DNA of 18,137 nucleotides from an uncultured Lachnospiraceae bacterium (GTDB lineage Bacteria; Bacillota_A; Clostridia; Lachnospirales; Lachnospiraceae). The position numbers and the translations under genes were made by a program. Of this stretch, positions 6,651-13,582 are shown in pieces. Below the pieces are notes generated by a model, which made no database searches, was not told the origin of the DNA, and was given only the letters and a program-made list of their open reading frames with translations. Location of the stretch: assembly GCA_947175285.1 (NCBI GenBank), contig CAMWMM010000034.1:1-18137 (forward strand). Direction: 5' to 3'. How positions within the stretch are numbered: position 1 is the first letter of the stretch; each line of letters begins with the position of its first letter.

Positions 6651-9062
6651 TTACGACACCGTAAAATGAAGCACAACCTTTTCCGCCTGCATGGTTCGTA
6701 TCTTTATACAGGCTTCTCCCGCTTCCCCAAGCGTCCGTATATAAGTTCCTCCCATACCGCCCTGTAAGGAAACAATTTCAGGTCCAATCAGGGCTATCGG
6801 TCCTTGTACCTCAAACTGTACCGGTTCCTGAAAGAAGCTCACCTGATTATCATTTTCATCCAGTACCCTGATTCTGATTGCCGCTACATCATATGTATTT
6901 TCTTCCACAAGTGCATAATGGTCGGCTTCCGCGGAGAGTTTTAAAGTGTGGACAGGCTCTTTTACCATCGTTTTTACTACTTCCCCATTTTTTACCGCTT
7001 CAAAACGGTATGAGGTAGAAGCGCCTCCCCAGTCTCCGATATAACGGTTATACAGCGTCACAGCTTCTTCCGGTTTCATATGATATACCATCATCATCTT
7101 AATGGCAGTCAGATACACTGATTTCGGCAGATTAGACAGACCGTATCTTGCTGTGGCATTTAGTGCATCTTTAATGCCTTTCGCCTGCGCCGGTGCAAAA
7201 TCTTCGTTTTTTTCAATCGCATCCCCGATAAAATCATCAATCAGGATTGGTCCGTGCCTCAAATTTTTATACGGAGAATTTTCTTTCGTATATTCTTTGA
7301 TGAACCTATCATTTTTATACATTCTGACGCTGTCTGCATTGGTTAAAATATAGGTGTTTCCTCTGTTGCAGCCGGGATGCTCTCCGATATCCATAGAGGA
7401 CGTCAGGGAAAGTACCGGAATTTCCTCCTGCTCACAGGCATAGATATCAGCGGCAAGCTTCGGATTCCGGAACATATCCATAACGCCGTGATAGCAGATT
7501 CTGTCCCCGCTTCCGAAGTCTTTATGTGTATTGTAGTCAAACATACACCAGCCGAAACTGCCTGCAATATCATCTTCTCCTGCGACAGCGTCTAATACAT
7601 TGGCATGGCGTAATGCATGTTCTGCTCTGTGTTCTTCCCAGTCATAGGATTTTGAGGGATACATATGCCCATTGTACTCGCTGATTAAATATGCTTTTCG
7701 TATATCTGAGGTAACGTCAGCTTTCTTATCACATCCTTTTGCCTTTCCGTCATGCAGAAAATCATTGTAAGTATACACATCCTCTAAAAGAGAACTCTTT
7801 TTATGTGCTCTGACGCCTCCTGTCGCCCTTGACGGATCGAGTTCATGCGCCACAGCGTTAGTTCTTTGATAAAATTCATCATCATCTTGGGATTCGTTAA
7901 TCCGCACACCCCAAAGGATAATAGAAGTATGGTTTCGGTACTGCAATACCATATCCCGTACATTTTCTACTGCCTGTGCTTTCCAGTATTCGTCCCCAAT
8001 ATGCTGCCATCCCGGCATTTCCGTAAATACCAAAAGCCCGATTTCATCGCATCTGTCCAGAAAATAATGTGACTGCGGATAATGAGACGTTCTGACCGCG
8101 TTAAGTCCCAATTCATTCTTTAAAATATCCGCATCGCGCCTCTGCATGGACTTAGGCATCGCATATCCCACATAGGGATAGCTTTGATGGCGGTTTAAGC
8201 CGCGCAGTTTAATCTTTCTGTCATTCAGATAAAAGCCGTTTGCACGAAACTCTGCCCTGCGGAAACCGAATGTGACTATCTTTTCGTCTTGTACAACACC
8301 GTCTGACAACAGCTCTGTTTTTAAATCGTATAATTCCGGATGTTCCACATCCCAAAGCATGACGTTTTTGAATTTATATTCCATCGTAATTTTATCTGAT
8401 TGTACAAAGCATTCTCCCAACTGCCTGTATACGTCATCTTCTTTCTTCTTAATCGACTGTCTGACGGAAAGCCCTTTTGTACACGCATTCAGCGTAATCT
8501 GCGAAGTGACCTTTCCTCTGTCCGTTGTCCGCACCTCATTGGCACGAGGTATCTTTGTGGTGACAAAAACATCCTGTAAATAATGCTCGTTCTTTATATC
8601 CAGATAAACATCGCGGTAAATACCGCCGTAAGTCATATAATCCACTACGTATCCGAATGGCGGGATATTGGCAGTTTCTCTGCTGTCCACTTTGACAACA
8701 AGTATATTCTGCTCGCCATAATTCAGTTTTTCACTAATATCCATAGAAAATGCCGTATAACCGCAGTGATGCTCTCCGACTTTCTCTCCGTTTACAAATA
8801 CTTCGCTCTCATGCGCCGCACCGTCAATCGTGAGAAGAAGTTTCTTTCCTCTCCACTCTTCCGGCACTGTCAATACTTTGCGATATCCGCTTACCATCTG
8901 GTAAATATGTTCGTCAAAGTAGTGAAACGGCGTTTCTTTACAGGTGTGCGGCAAACGAACCTTTTCCAGTCCGCTCTCATCATAATCTAACCGCATCAAT
9001 TCCTCGCTGTACTTTTCCGTAAAACCCCAGTTATTATTTAAATATACCCTCTGTACCGCCAT
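6651..9062 (-). CDS. GH2 glycoside hydrolase, probably beta-galactosidase
   Basis: An 803-residue cytoplasmic enzyme without signal peptide. Residues 1-160 form the jelly-roll sugar-binding domain (YRKVLTVPEEWRGKK, VFVNGEKVGEHHCGYTAF, GGIYRDVYL). An immunoglobulin-like domain follows to about 270. The TIM barrel starts at KIKLRGLNRHQSYPYVG. The acid/base glutamate is E390 in WGVRINES and the nucleophile is E462 in LISEYNGHM. SFGWCMFDYNTHKDFGSGD closes the barrel, and C-terminal beta domains end the protein. The family covers beta-galactosidase, beta-glucuronidase and beta-mannosidase. I saw no clear glucuronidase NxK signature, and the neighbours favour galactosides, but specificity is inferred. 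It starts 32 bases after the TetR gene with GGGGAAG upstream of the ATG. First structural gene of the operon. Confidence 0.82.
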   Translation of the reverse strand: MAVQRVYLNNNWGFTEKYSEELMRLDYDESGLEKVRLPHTCKETPFHYFDEHIYQMVSGYRKVLTVPEEWRGKKLLLTIDGAAHESEVFVNGEKVGEHHCGYTAFSMDISEKLNYGEQNILVVKVDSRETANIPPFGYVVDYMTYGGIYRDVYLDIKNEHYLQDVFVTTKIPRANEVRTTDRGKVTSQITLNACTKGLSVRQSIKKKEDDVYRQLGECFVQSDKITMEYKFKNVMLWDVEHPELYDLKTELLSDGVVQDEKIVTFGFRRAEFRANGFYLNDRKIKLRGLNRHQSYPYVGYAMPKSMQRRDADILKNELGLNAVRTSHYPQSHYFLDRCDEIGLLVFTEMPGWQHIGDEYWKAQAVENVRDMVLQYRNHTSIILWGVRINESQDDDEFYQRTNAVAHELDPSRATGGVRAHKKSSLLEDVYTYNDFLHDGKAKGCDKKADVTSDIRKAYLISEYNGHMYPSKSYDWEEHRAEHALRHANVLDAVAGEDDIAGSFGWCMFDYNTHKDFGSGDRICYHGVMDMFRNPKLAADIYACEQEEIPVLSLTSSMDIGEHPGCNRGNTYILTNADSVRMYKNDRFIKEYTKENSPYKNLRHGPILIDDFIGDAIEKNEDFAPAQAKGIKDALNATARYGLSNLPKSVYLTAIKMMMVYHMKPEEAVTLYNRYIGDWGGASTSYRFEAVKNGEVVKTMVKEPVHTLKLSAEADHYALVEENTYDVAAIRIRVLDENDNQVSFFQEPVQFEVQGPIALIGPEIVSLQGGMGGTYIRTLGEAGEACIKIRTMQAEKVVLHFTVS

Positions 9063-9094
9063 CTGCTCTCTTCCCCGCTTTCAGTTTTCATTTT

Positions 9095-9655
9095 TCACCC
9101 TTTGGTAATGCCATCCACCAGAATGCTGACTACCTCATTAAGCGCCTCCTGATAAGGAATCTGATTCCGAATCAGAACATCTCTCTGGAAAAACTGCTCT
9201 AACGCCGACTCCATCATCAATTTGAGAATCGGTATCTTTACCGGACGAATGCTTCCCTCGGCAATTCCCTGCTCAATCAGCCCTATTGTTGCTTCCCATC
9301 CTGTTTCCAACCGCAGTTCCACCTGCTTATATATCTTCGGATATTTCTCTTTTAACAGATATAACTGACGAAAATCAATATCCTTGTAGCTTTCCGGAAG
9401 CACGCCGAGAATCGTCCTGACTTTTTCCACCGTAGTCAGCTCCTGATTTTTTACAACCGCTTCTTCGCTTTCTTTAATAGAATCAAATAAATAATCTACC
9501 ATAGCCAGAAACAGTTCTTCTTTATCTTTAAATACCGTATAAATCGTCTTTTTACTTATTTTCAGAGATACGGCGATATCATTCATTGTAAACTTTAATC
9601 CCTTTTGATTAAAAATCTGTACCGCACCTTCTAAAATTGTCTCTTTCAAACTCAT
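9095..9655 (-). CDS. TetR-family transcriptional regulator of the galactoside operon
   Basis: A 186-residue protein of typical TetR length. The N-terminal helix-turn-helix lies at about residues 22-45 (FTMNDIAVSLKISKKTIYTVF, read as overlapping blocks TMNDIAVSLKISK and KKTIYTVFKDKEELF). The remaining helical domain would bind a ligand and dimerise. It is the first gene of the operon and should control its own transcription, since inverted repeats flank the upstream promoter. TetR regulators usually repress until a ligand binds. Here the inducer is unknown; a sugar ligand would be less usual than the LacI or AraC control seen for many galactosidase operons. The ribosome site is modest (CAGGG seven bases from the ATG). 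Confidence 0.9.
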   Translation of the reverse strand: MSLKETILEGAVQIFNQKGLKFTMNDIAVSLKISKKTIYTVFKDKEELFLAMVDYLFDSIKESEEAVVKNQELTTVEKVRTILGVLPESYKDIDFRQLYLLKEKYPKIYKQVELRLETGWEATIGLIEQGIAEGSIRPVKIPILKLMMESALEQFFQRDVLIRNQIPYQEALNEVVSILVDGITKG

Positions 9656-9696
9656 TTGAATTCCCTGTCTTTCCTACCGCTGCAATGTCTATCAGC

Positions 9697-9724
9697 GGAA
9701 ACCAATCTTTCATTTTCGGTTTCC
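9697..9724 (-). promoter_or_regulatory. candidate TetR operator 1 (inverted repeat at the transcription start)
   Basis: GGAAACC (9697-9703) and GGTTTCC (9718-9724) form a perfect 7-bp inverted repeat with a 14-base spacer. It overlaps the expected transcription start and the first bases of the leader of the TetR gene. The same GGTTTCC half-site recurs in the repeat upstream of the -35 box, which supports a shared binding protein. Confidence 0.45.
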
Positions 9725-9727
9725 ATT

Positions 9728-9756
9728 ATTATATCATTATCCACAAAATGCCACAA
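9728..9756 (-). promoter_or_regulatory. promoter of the galactoside operon
   Basis: On the minus strand a consensus TATAAT (9728-9733), preceded by TGA as an extended -10, lies 17 bases from a weak TTGTGG -35 box (9751-9756). The predicted start is near 9721, about 65 bases before the TetR start codon. Candidate operators lie on both sides. Confidence 0.65.
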
Positions 9757-9782
9757 GAAACCATTTTCACAAAAATGGTTTC
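9757..9782 (-). promoter_or_regulatory. candidate TetR operator 2 (upstream palindrome)
   Basis: GAAACCATTTT (9757-9767) and AAAATGGTTTC (9772-9782) are perfect 11-base arms around CACA, directly upstream of the -35 box. It contains the half-site GGTTTC shared with operator 1. The 3' half read on the minus strand (TGAAAATGGTTTCT) also resembles a catabolite cre box but lacks the CG centre. Confidence 0.5.
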
Positions 9783-9802
9783 CTCGTTTTATCTATTTCT
9801 AC

Positions 9803-9836
9803 CAAAAAAGTAGAATACACTCTCGTATATTCTACT
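9803..9836 (-). terminator. Rho-independent terminator of the spc-alpha ribosomal operon
   Basis: On the minus strand AGTAGAATA pairs with TATTCTACT. The stem extends inward by UAC/GUG to a GAGA tetraloop (12 bp in all) and is followed by TTTTTTGG. It lies about 38 bases after the rplQ stop codon and insulates the ribosomal genes from the galactoside promoter. Confidence 0.88.
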
Positions 9837-9873
9837 CTTTTATCATTACTTATTCATTTCTCATTCCACAAGC

Positions 9874-10410
9874 TTAGACGAGTTCTAACACAACTTCCAT
9901 TGCCGCATCACCTTTACGGGGACCGATTTTAACGATTCTTGTATAACCACCCTGACGGCTTGCGTATTTAGGACCGTACTCATCAAAAAGTTTTGCAACC
10001 AAATCAACTTCTTTGGTACCTTTCTTACGTCCTGCTGCTGTTGTAGGAACTTCAGTTACCGGATATAAAACTCTTAACATCTGTCTTCTTGCATGAAGTC
10101 TGGACGGTAAATCTTTCTTGATTTCCTTTTCCACTGTGTCATATACCGTAACTTTCTTACCGTCTACAACCTCTTTCACTCTCTTGCCGTCTTTATCTTT
10201 TTTCGGCACTTTTGCCGTTACTTTGACGGTTTCATAGTTGTCTTTTTCCTTTACAGCTAAAGCGATTAAGGGTTCTACGAACTTACGAACTTCCTTTGCT
10301 CTTGCTTCTGTTGTAACAATCTTTCCGTGATAAAGAAGATTTGTTACCTGATTTCTAAGTAATGCTTTTCTCTGGCTGGATGTTCTGCCAAGTTTTCTGT
10401 ACTTTGCCAT
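9874..10410 (-). CDS. rplQ: 50S ribosomal protein L17
   Basis: Large-subunit protein near the peptide exit tunnel. The ends match L17 closely: YRKLGRTSSQRKALLRNQ at the start, and LFDEYGPKYASRQGGYTRI with KIGPRKGD near the end. At 178 residues it is longer than the usual 112-130, because about 45 residues (roughly 56-103, lysine/valine-rich: KVPKKDKDGKRVKEV, KKVTVYDTVEKEIKK) sit between the EPLIALA helix and RLHARRQ. A second small insert lies near residues 118-132. My recollection is that Clostridia such as Lachnospiraceae carry similarly long L17 forms, so this is probably lineage-typical and not a defect. Last gene of the operon, followed by a strong terminator. Confidence 0.96.
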   Translation of the reverse strand: MAKYRKLGRTSSQRKALLRNQVTNLLYHGKIVTTEARAKEVRKFVEPLIALAVKEKDNYETVKVTAKVPKKDKDGKRVKEVVDGKKVTVYDTVEKEIKKDLPSRLHARRQMLRVLYPVTEVPTTAAGRKKGTKEVDLVAKLFDEYGPKYASRQGGYTRIVKIGPRKGDAAMEVVLELV

Positions 10411-10563
10411 GATAATTCTCCATTCTCATTTTATGGTACACCCGGCAACGCTCTTTTGGACTTACTTGTCAAGTGCAGTTAACAGTTCCATTCATGAGCA
10501 GGCACATGTGCGCTCTTCGGACTTACCTCATTGTGCCAAGCTTTTGTTACATGAATTATAGGA
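10411..10563 (-). other. rpoA-rplQ spacer with a near-perfect direct repeat
   Basis: This 153-base untranslated stretch carries CGCTCTTTTGGACTTAC (10449-10465) and CGCTCTTCGGACTTAC (10511-10526), the same word with one substitution and one missing base. The second copy lies in the loop of a possible GGCACA/TGTGCC stem (10501-10506 with 10532-10537). No convincing promoter or terminator is seen. Confidence 0.5.
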
Positions 10564-11523
10564 TTAAGCTTCATCGCTTGGGTTAAGCTGAAGTCCTAAT
10601 TCTTTTAATTTTGCTAATACTTCTTCCAAAGACTTACGTCCTAAGTTACGAACTTTCATCATATCCTCAGAGGTCTTATTCGTTAATTCCTCTACGGTAT
10701 TGATTCCGGCTCTCTTCAGGCAGTTATAGGAACGAACAGATAATTCAAGTTCATCAATGCTCATTTCCAATACCTTTTCTTTCTCATCGTCCTCTTTTTC
10801 AACCATGACTTCCGCAGTCTTGGCATTCTCAGATAAATCAATGAAAAGGCTTAAGTGTTCACTAAGTACTTTCGCAGCTAAACTAACTGCTTCGTCAGGA
10901 ACTAATGTTCCATTCGTATGAACATCAAGAGTCAGCTTATCAAAATCCGTAATCTGACCTACACGGGTATTCTCAATCGTTACATTCACTCTTTCTACAG
11001 GCGTGTAAATAGAATCCACTGCAATGACGCCGATTGGCAAATCATCGCCTTTATTCTTCTCGGAACTTACATATCCTCTGCCTTTTGTAATGGTTAATTC
11101 CATATACAATTTCGTATCTTTGCCGCTCAGTGTAGCAATAGGCAGTTCAGGATTTAAAATCTCGACATCGGATGAAACCTGAATATCCCCTGCTCTTACA
11201 ACACCTTCGCCCTCATACTCAATGTATGCCGTCTTGGGCTCATTTGTTTCACTGTTGTTTTTAATTGCAAGGCTCTTGATATTCATGATGATTTCCGTAA
11301 CATCTTCTTTTACGCCCGGAATAGAGCTGAACTCATGTAAAACGCCTTCGATTTTGACCTGACTTACAGCCGCACCCGGTAAAGACGAAAGCATAATCCT
11401 TCTCAAAGAGTTACCAAGGGTAATACCGTAACCTCTCTCCAGTGGTTCTACTACGAATTTACCGTACTTTTTGTCTTCAGAGATTTCTACAACCTCAATA
11501 TTTGGTCTTTCAAAATCAAACAA
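10564..11523 (-). CDS. rpoA: DNA-directed RNA polymerase alpha subunit
   Basis: The alpha subunit dimerises to start polymerase assembly, and its C-terminal domain contacts UP elements and activators. The N-terminal domain shows [28 protein letters not shown]. The C-terminal helix-hairpin-helix domain shows [20 protein letters not shown] and [21 protein letters not shown]. No ATG or GTG is available before the conserved FDFERP start. The only choices are TTG at 11523 or TTG at 11529, with an in-frame stop a few codons further up. The ribosome site AAAGGAGG is nine bases from the TTG at 11523 but only three from the other, so 11523 (319 residues) is preferred. It lies between rpsD and rplQ as in the standard alpha operon. 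Confidence 0.96.
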   Translation of the reverse strand: MFDFERPNIEVVEISEDKKYGKFVVEPLERGYGITLGNSLRRIMLSSLPGAAVSQVKIEGVLHEFSSIPGVKEDVTEIIMNIKSLAIKNNSETNEPKTAYIEYEGEGVVRAGDIQVSSDVEILNPELPIATLSGKDTKLYMELTITKGRGYVSSEKNKGDDLPIGVIAVDSIYTPVERVNVTIENTRVGQITDFDKLTLDVHTNGTLVPDEAVSLAAKVLSEHLSLFIDLSENAKTAEVMVEKEDDEKEKVLEMSIDELELSVRSYNCLKRAGINTVEELTNKTSEDMMKVRNLGRKSLEEVLAKLKELGLQLNPSDEA

Positions 11524-11572
11524 TGCCAATACCCTCCTTTACGAATAACACTATCCTCTTACGCTACCTCGA

Positions 11573-11635
11573 GGTGAAACATAGAGGTTCTTTGCGAAAT
11601 GCCACCTGGCATGAGCATTAGAACTTCTTTTCACC
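11573..11635 (-). promoter_or_regulatory. three-part RNA stem structure in the rpsD-rpoA spacer
   Basis: Nested pairings on the minus-strand transcript, starting two bases after the rpsD stop: outer GGTGAAA/TTTCACC (7 bp), middle AGAAGTTCT/AGAACCTCT (8 of 9 pairs), and a terminal hairpin ATGCC-AGGT-GGCAT. No U-tract follows. An 8-bp palindrome CCTCGAGG (11567-11574) borders it. Possible roles are processing, attenuation or ribosomal-protein binding; none is shown. Confidence 0.5.
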
Positions 11636-11637
11636 TT

Positions 11638-12231
11638 TTACTTAGAATACAACTCGACGATAAGCATTTCATCTACAGGAACATCAATCATTTCTCTTGT
11701 CGGAAGATATTTTATCGTTCCTTTGAACGCTTCCTGGTCAACTTCCATCCACTCCGGAACTAATCTTCCGCCTGTTACCTCAAGGATATCTTTATATCTC
11801 TGTAAAGATTTTGCTTTTTCTCTTACTTCAATTACATCACCGGCTTTAATCTGATAAGACGGAATCTGAACAGGCTTTCCATTTACGAGGAAATGTTTGT
11901 GTCCAACAACCTGTCTTGCCTCTCTTCTGGTTCTGGCAAAGCCCATTCTGAAAACAACACTGTCCAGTCTGCTCTCCAACATAACCATTAAGTTCTCACC
12001 GGTCATACCTTTCATTCTTTCTGCTTTCTTGTAGTAGTTTCTGAAAGGTTTCTCTAATACACCATAGATAAATTTAGCTTTCTGTTTTTCTCTTAACTGA
12101 AGACCATATTCGCTGACTTTCTTACCAGCTCTTGCTGATGTTCTGTTAGATTTCTTATCATATCCTAAATAAGTAGGATCTAAATCAAGGGATCTGCATC
12201 TTTTCAATACAGGAACTCTGTTTACTGCCAT
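11638..12231 (-). CDS. rpsD: 30S ribosomal protein S4
   Basis: A 197-residue primary 16S rRNA-binding protein that nucleates 30S body assembly and in several bacteria represses its own operon. The sequence shows the [19 protein letters not shown] block, then the S4 RNA-binding domain ([35 protein letters not shown]), and the C-terminal block ending MLIVELYSK. The N-terminal zinc cysteine set is absent (only one C in [12 protein letters not shown]), so this is the zinc-free form. It starts with ATG after AAAGGAGC. The upstream and downstream spacers both hold hairpins, which would be reasonable places to look for S4 autoregulation. Confidence 0.97.
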   Translation of the reverse strand: MAVNRVPVLKRCRSLDLDPTYLGYDKKSNRTSARAGKKVSEYGLQLREKQKAKFIYGVLEKPFRNYYKKAERMKGMTGENLMVMLESRLDSVVFRMGFARTRREARQVVGHKHFLVNGKPVQIPSYQIKAGDVIEVREKAKSLQRYKDILEVTGGRLVPEWMEVDQEAFKGTIKYLPTREMIDVPVDEMLIVELYSK

Positions 12232-12246
12232 TTTCGGCTCCTTTCT

Positions 12247-12292
12247 GAGAGGTTCTGCCTCTCTGCAAAATTCTGCCCTGCCGACAGAATTT
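12247..12292 (-). promoter_or_regulatory. two hairpins in the rpsK-rpsD spacer
   Basis: In transcript order there is an 8-bp perfect stem AAATTCTG/CAGAATTT (9-base loop, 12268-12292), then a 6-bp stem GAGAGG-CAGAA-CCTCTC (12247-12263) a few bases ahead of the rpsD ribosome binding site. Neither has a U-tract. A CAGAA word occurs in both elements. A role in S4 translational control is possible but only inferred from position. Confidence 0.45.
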
Positions 12293-12342
12293 GTTGTTTA
12301 CAATACCGTCAAGCGGCACTTTCTTCCAACGAGTTTTTTGTA

Positions 12343-12738
12343 CTAAACGCGGCGACGCTTAGGCGGACGGCATCCATTATGAGGTACAGGAGTTACATCA
12401 CGGATACTTGTTACTTCCAGACCGCATGCCTGAAGAGCACGAATAGCTGCTTCACGACCTGAACCCGGTCCTTTTACCATAACGTCAACTGTTTTTAAAC
12501 CATGCACTAAAGCAGCTTTGGTAGCTGTTTCAGCCGCCATCTGTGCTGCATATGGAGTAGATTTCCTTGAACCTCTAAAACCAAGACCGCCGGCACTTGC
12601 CCAGCTCAAAGCATTACCCTCATTGTCTGTCAGGGTAACGATTGTGTTGTTAAATGAAGACTGAATATGTGCCTGTCCATGTTCAACGTTTTTCTTTACA
12701 CGCTTTTTTGTTACTTTTTTCGCAACTTTTTTAGCCAT
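12343..12738 (-). CDS. rpsK: 30S ribosomal protein S11
   Basis: A 131-residue platform protein that contacts mRNA near the exit site. The lysine-rich N-terminus ([18 protein letters not shown]) is followed by the core [35 protein letters not shown] and [15 protein letters not shown], and the C-terminus [18 protein letters not shown], all typical of S11. It starts 27 bases after rpsM, as in the usual rpsM-rpsK pair, and is followed by a 111-base structured spacer before rpsD. Length is normal for the family. Confidence 0.97.
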   Translation of the reverse strand: MAKKVAKKVTKKRVKKNVEHGQAHIQSSFNNTIVTLTDNEGNALSWASAGGLGFRGSRKSTPYAAQMAAETATKAALVHGLKTVDVMVKGPGSGREAAIRALQACGLEVTSIRDVTPVPHNGCRPPKRRRV

Positions 12739-12765
12739 AATAAACTAACCTACTTTCTCATAAAA

Positions 12766-13134
12766 TTATTTCTTCTTATTTGCAACTGTACGCTTCGGAC
12801 CTTTTCTTGTTCTTGCATTGGTCTTTGTTTTCTGACCACGAACCGGAAGTCCTTTTCTGTGACGGATTCCTCTGTAGCATCCGATTTCCTGAAGTCTCTT
12901 GATATTTAAGGCAACTTCTCTTCTTAAATCACCTTCTACCATATATTCCTTATCAATTACTTCAGCAATTCTTTTTACTTCATCATCTGTCAATTCTCTG
13001 ACACGAGTGTCCGGATTAACATTTGCTGCTGCCAAAATTTTGTTTGAACTTACTCTTCCGATTCCATAGATGTAAGTTAAACCAATTTCTACACGCTTTT
13101 CTCTTGGTAAATCGACACCTGCAATACGAGCCAT
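12766..13134 (-). CDS. rpsM: 30S ribosomal protein S13
   Basis: A 122-residue protein of the 30S head that touches the P-site tRNA and the inter-subunit bridge. It shows the S13 helix-two-turn-helix domain ([33 protein letters not shown]) and the conserved basic C-terminus [25 protein letters not shown], read in overlapping parts. The ribosome site is GGAGG upstream of the ATG. It is preceded by an unusually long 256-base spacer with hairpins and a candidate promoter, so S13 and the genes below it may be expressed partly independently of rpmJ. Confidence 0.97.
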   Translation of the reverse strand: MARIAGVDLPREKRVEIGLTYIYGIGRVSSNKILAAANVNPDTRVRELTDDEVKRIAEVIDKEYMVEGDLRREVALNIKRLQEIGCYRGIRHRKGLPVRGQKTKTNARTRKGPKRTVANKKK

Positions 13135-13390
13135 TTACGTTTCCTCCATTTCATACTTGAAATTCCACGCGAGTTTGCGAAGCAAACTTGCAGGCGAACT
13201 TGTTCGCCTTATTACTTAATTGATTGGGGCAGATACCTGCCCGGCCGAACTACGTCCGACTTTTCCAAACATTTGGTATCAAAAAGTAATCACCTCTAGG
13301 CTCTTCCATCTATTATAATCAGTATCATTTGTTATGAAATGATACTGCAGCCGCTCATAATTAGTTGGACAAGAACCCCTTCATTCGGGA
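13135..13390 (-). promoter_or_regulatory. structured rpmJ-rpsM spacer with a candidate promoter
   Basis: In transcript order, an 11-bp perfect hairpin (13320-13330 with 13337-13347, loop of six) is followed directly by TATAAT (13312-13317). With a weak ATTTCA -35 (13335-13340, spacing 17), the palindrome covers the -35 box and spacer. Next come CCAAA/TTTGG (13265-13276), GGGCAG/CTGCCC (13227-13242), AGGCGAAC/GTTCGCCT (13192-13209) and a 10-bp stem around a three-base loop (13169-13191, one G-T pair). None has a U-tract. No T-box or known riboswitch core was recognised. Confidence 0.5.
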
Positions 13391-13504
13391 TTAACCTTGT
13401 ACCTGTTTGTGTTTTGGATTTTCACAGATAATTCTGATCTTTCCTTTTCTTTTAATGATTTTGCATTTTTCGCAAATCGGTTTTACTGATGATCTAACTT
13501 TCAT
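13391..13504 (-). CDS. rpmJ: 50S ribosomal protein L36
   Basis: A 37-residue zinc-ribbon protein of the large subunit, [14 protein letters not shown] at the start. The zinc ligands are C11, C14, C27 and H32, so this is the zinc-binding (C+) form. The ATG at 13504 is chosen because AAAGGAGGG lies seven bases upstream and the family begins MKVR. A longer frame reaching an ATG at 13579 would run through the promoter and has no similarity to L36. Its own promoter lies immediately upstream, between infA and rpmJ. Confidence 0.97.
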   Translation of the reverse strand: MKVRSSVKPICEKCKIIKRKGKIRIICENPKHKQVQG

Positions 13505-13537
13505 GTTAAACCCTCCTTTCAAAAAAGACCGCTTTAT

Positions 13538-13566
13538 ATTATAACATGGAACATTTCCATATTCAA
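13538..13566 (-). promoter_or_regulatory. internal promoter for rpmJ and downstream genes, with a palindrome in the spacer
   Basis: On the minus strand TTGAAT (13561-13566) is separated by exactly 17 bases from a consensus TATAAT (13538-13543). The spacer is almost filled by the perfect inverted repeat ATGGAA-ATG-TTCCAT (13546-13560). The predicted start lies near 13531, about 27 bases before the rpmJ ATG. Confidence 0.65.
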
Positions 13567-13582
13567 GCACTTTTTCCACTTT

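Noticed and set aside
9757..9782. Palindrome upstream of the galactoside promoter as a terminator
   Set aside because: No T-tract suitable for termination follows the arms, and the position next to a -35 box and the shared half-site favour an operator.
12667..12909. Plus-strand open frame across the rpsK-rpsM junction
   Set aside because: It is antisense to two ribosomal protein genes with no supporting start signal.
13216..13272. Possible 18-codon micro-gene in the rpmJ-rpsM spacer (minus strand, starting MFGKVGRSS)
   Set aside because: The nearest ribosome-site-like word is about 17 bases away, the length is compatible with chance, and the stretch is better explained by hairpins.
13135..13390. 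T-box or known riboswitch before rpsM
   Set aside because: No T-box AGGGTGGNACCGCG word or other recognised riboswitch core is present on either strand.
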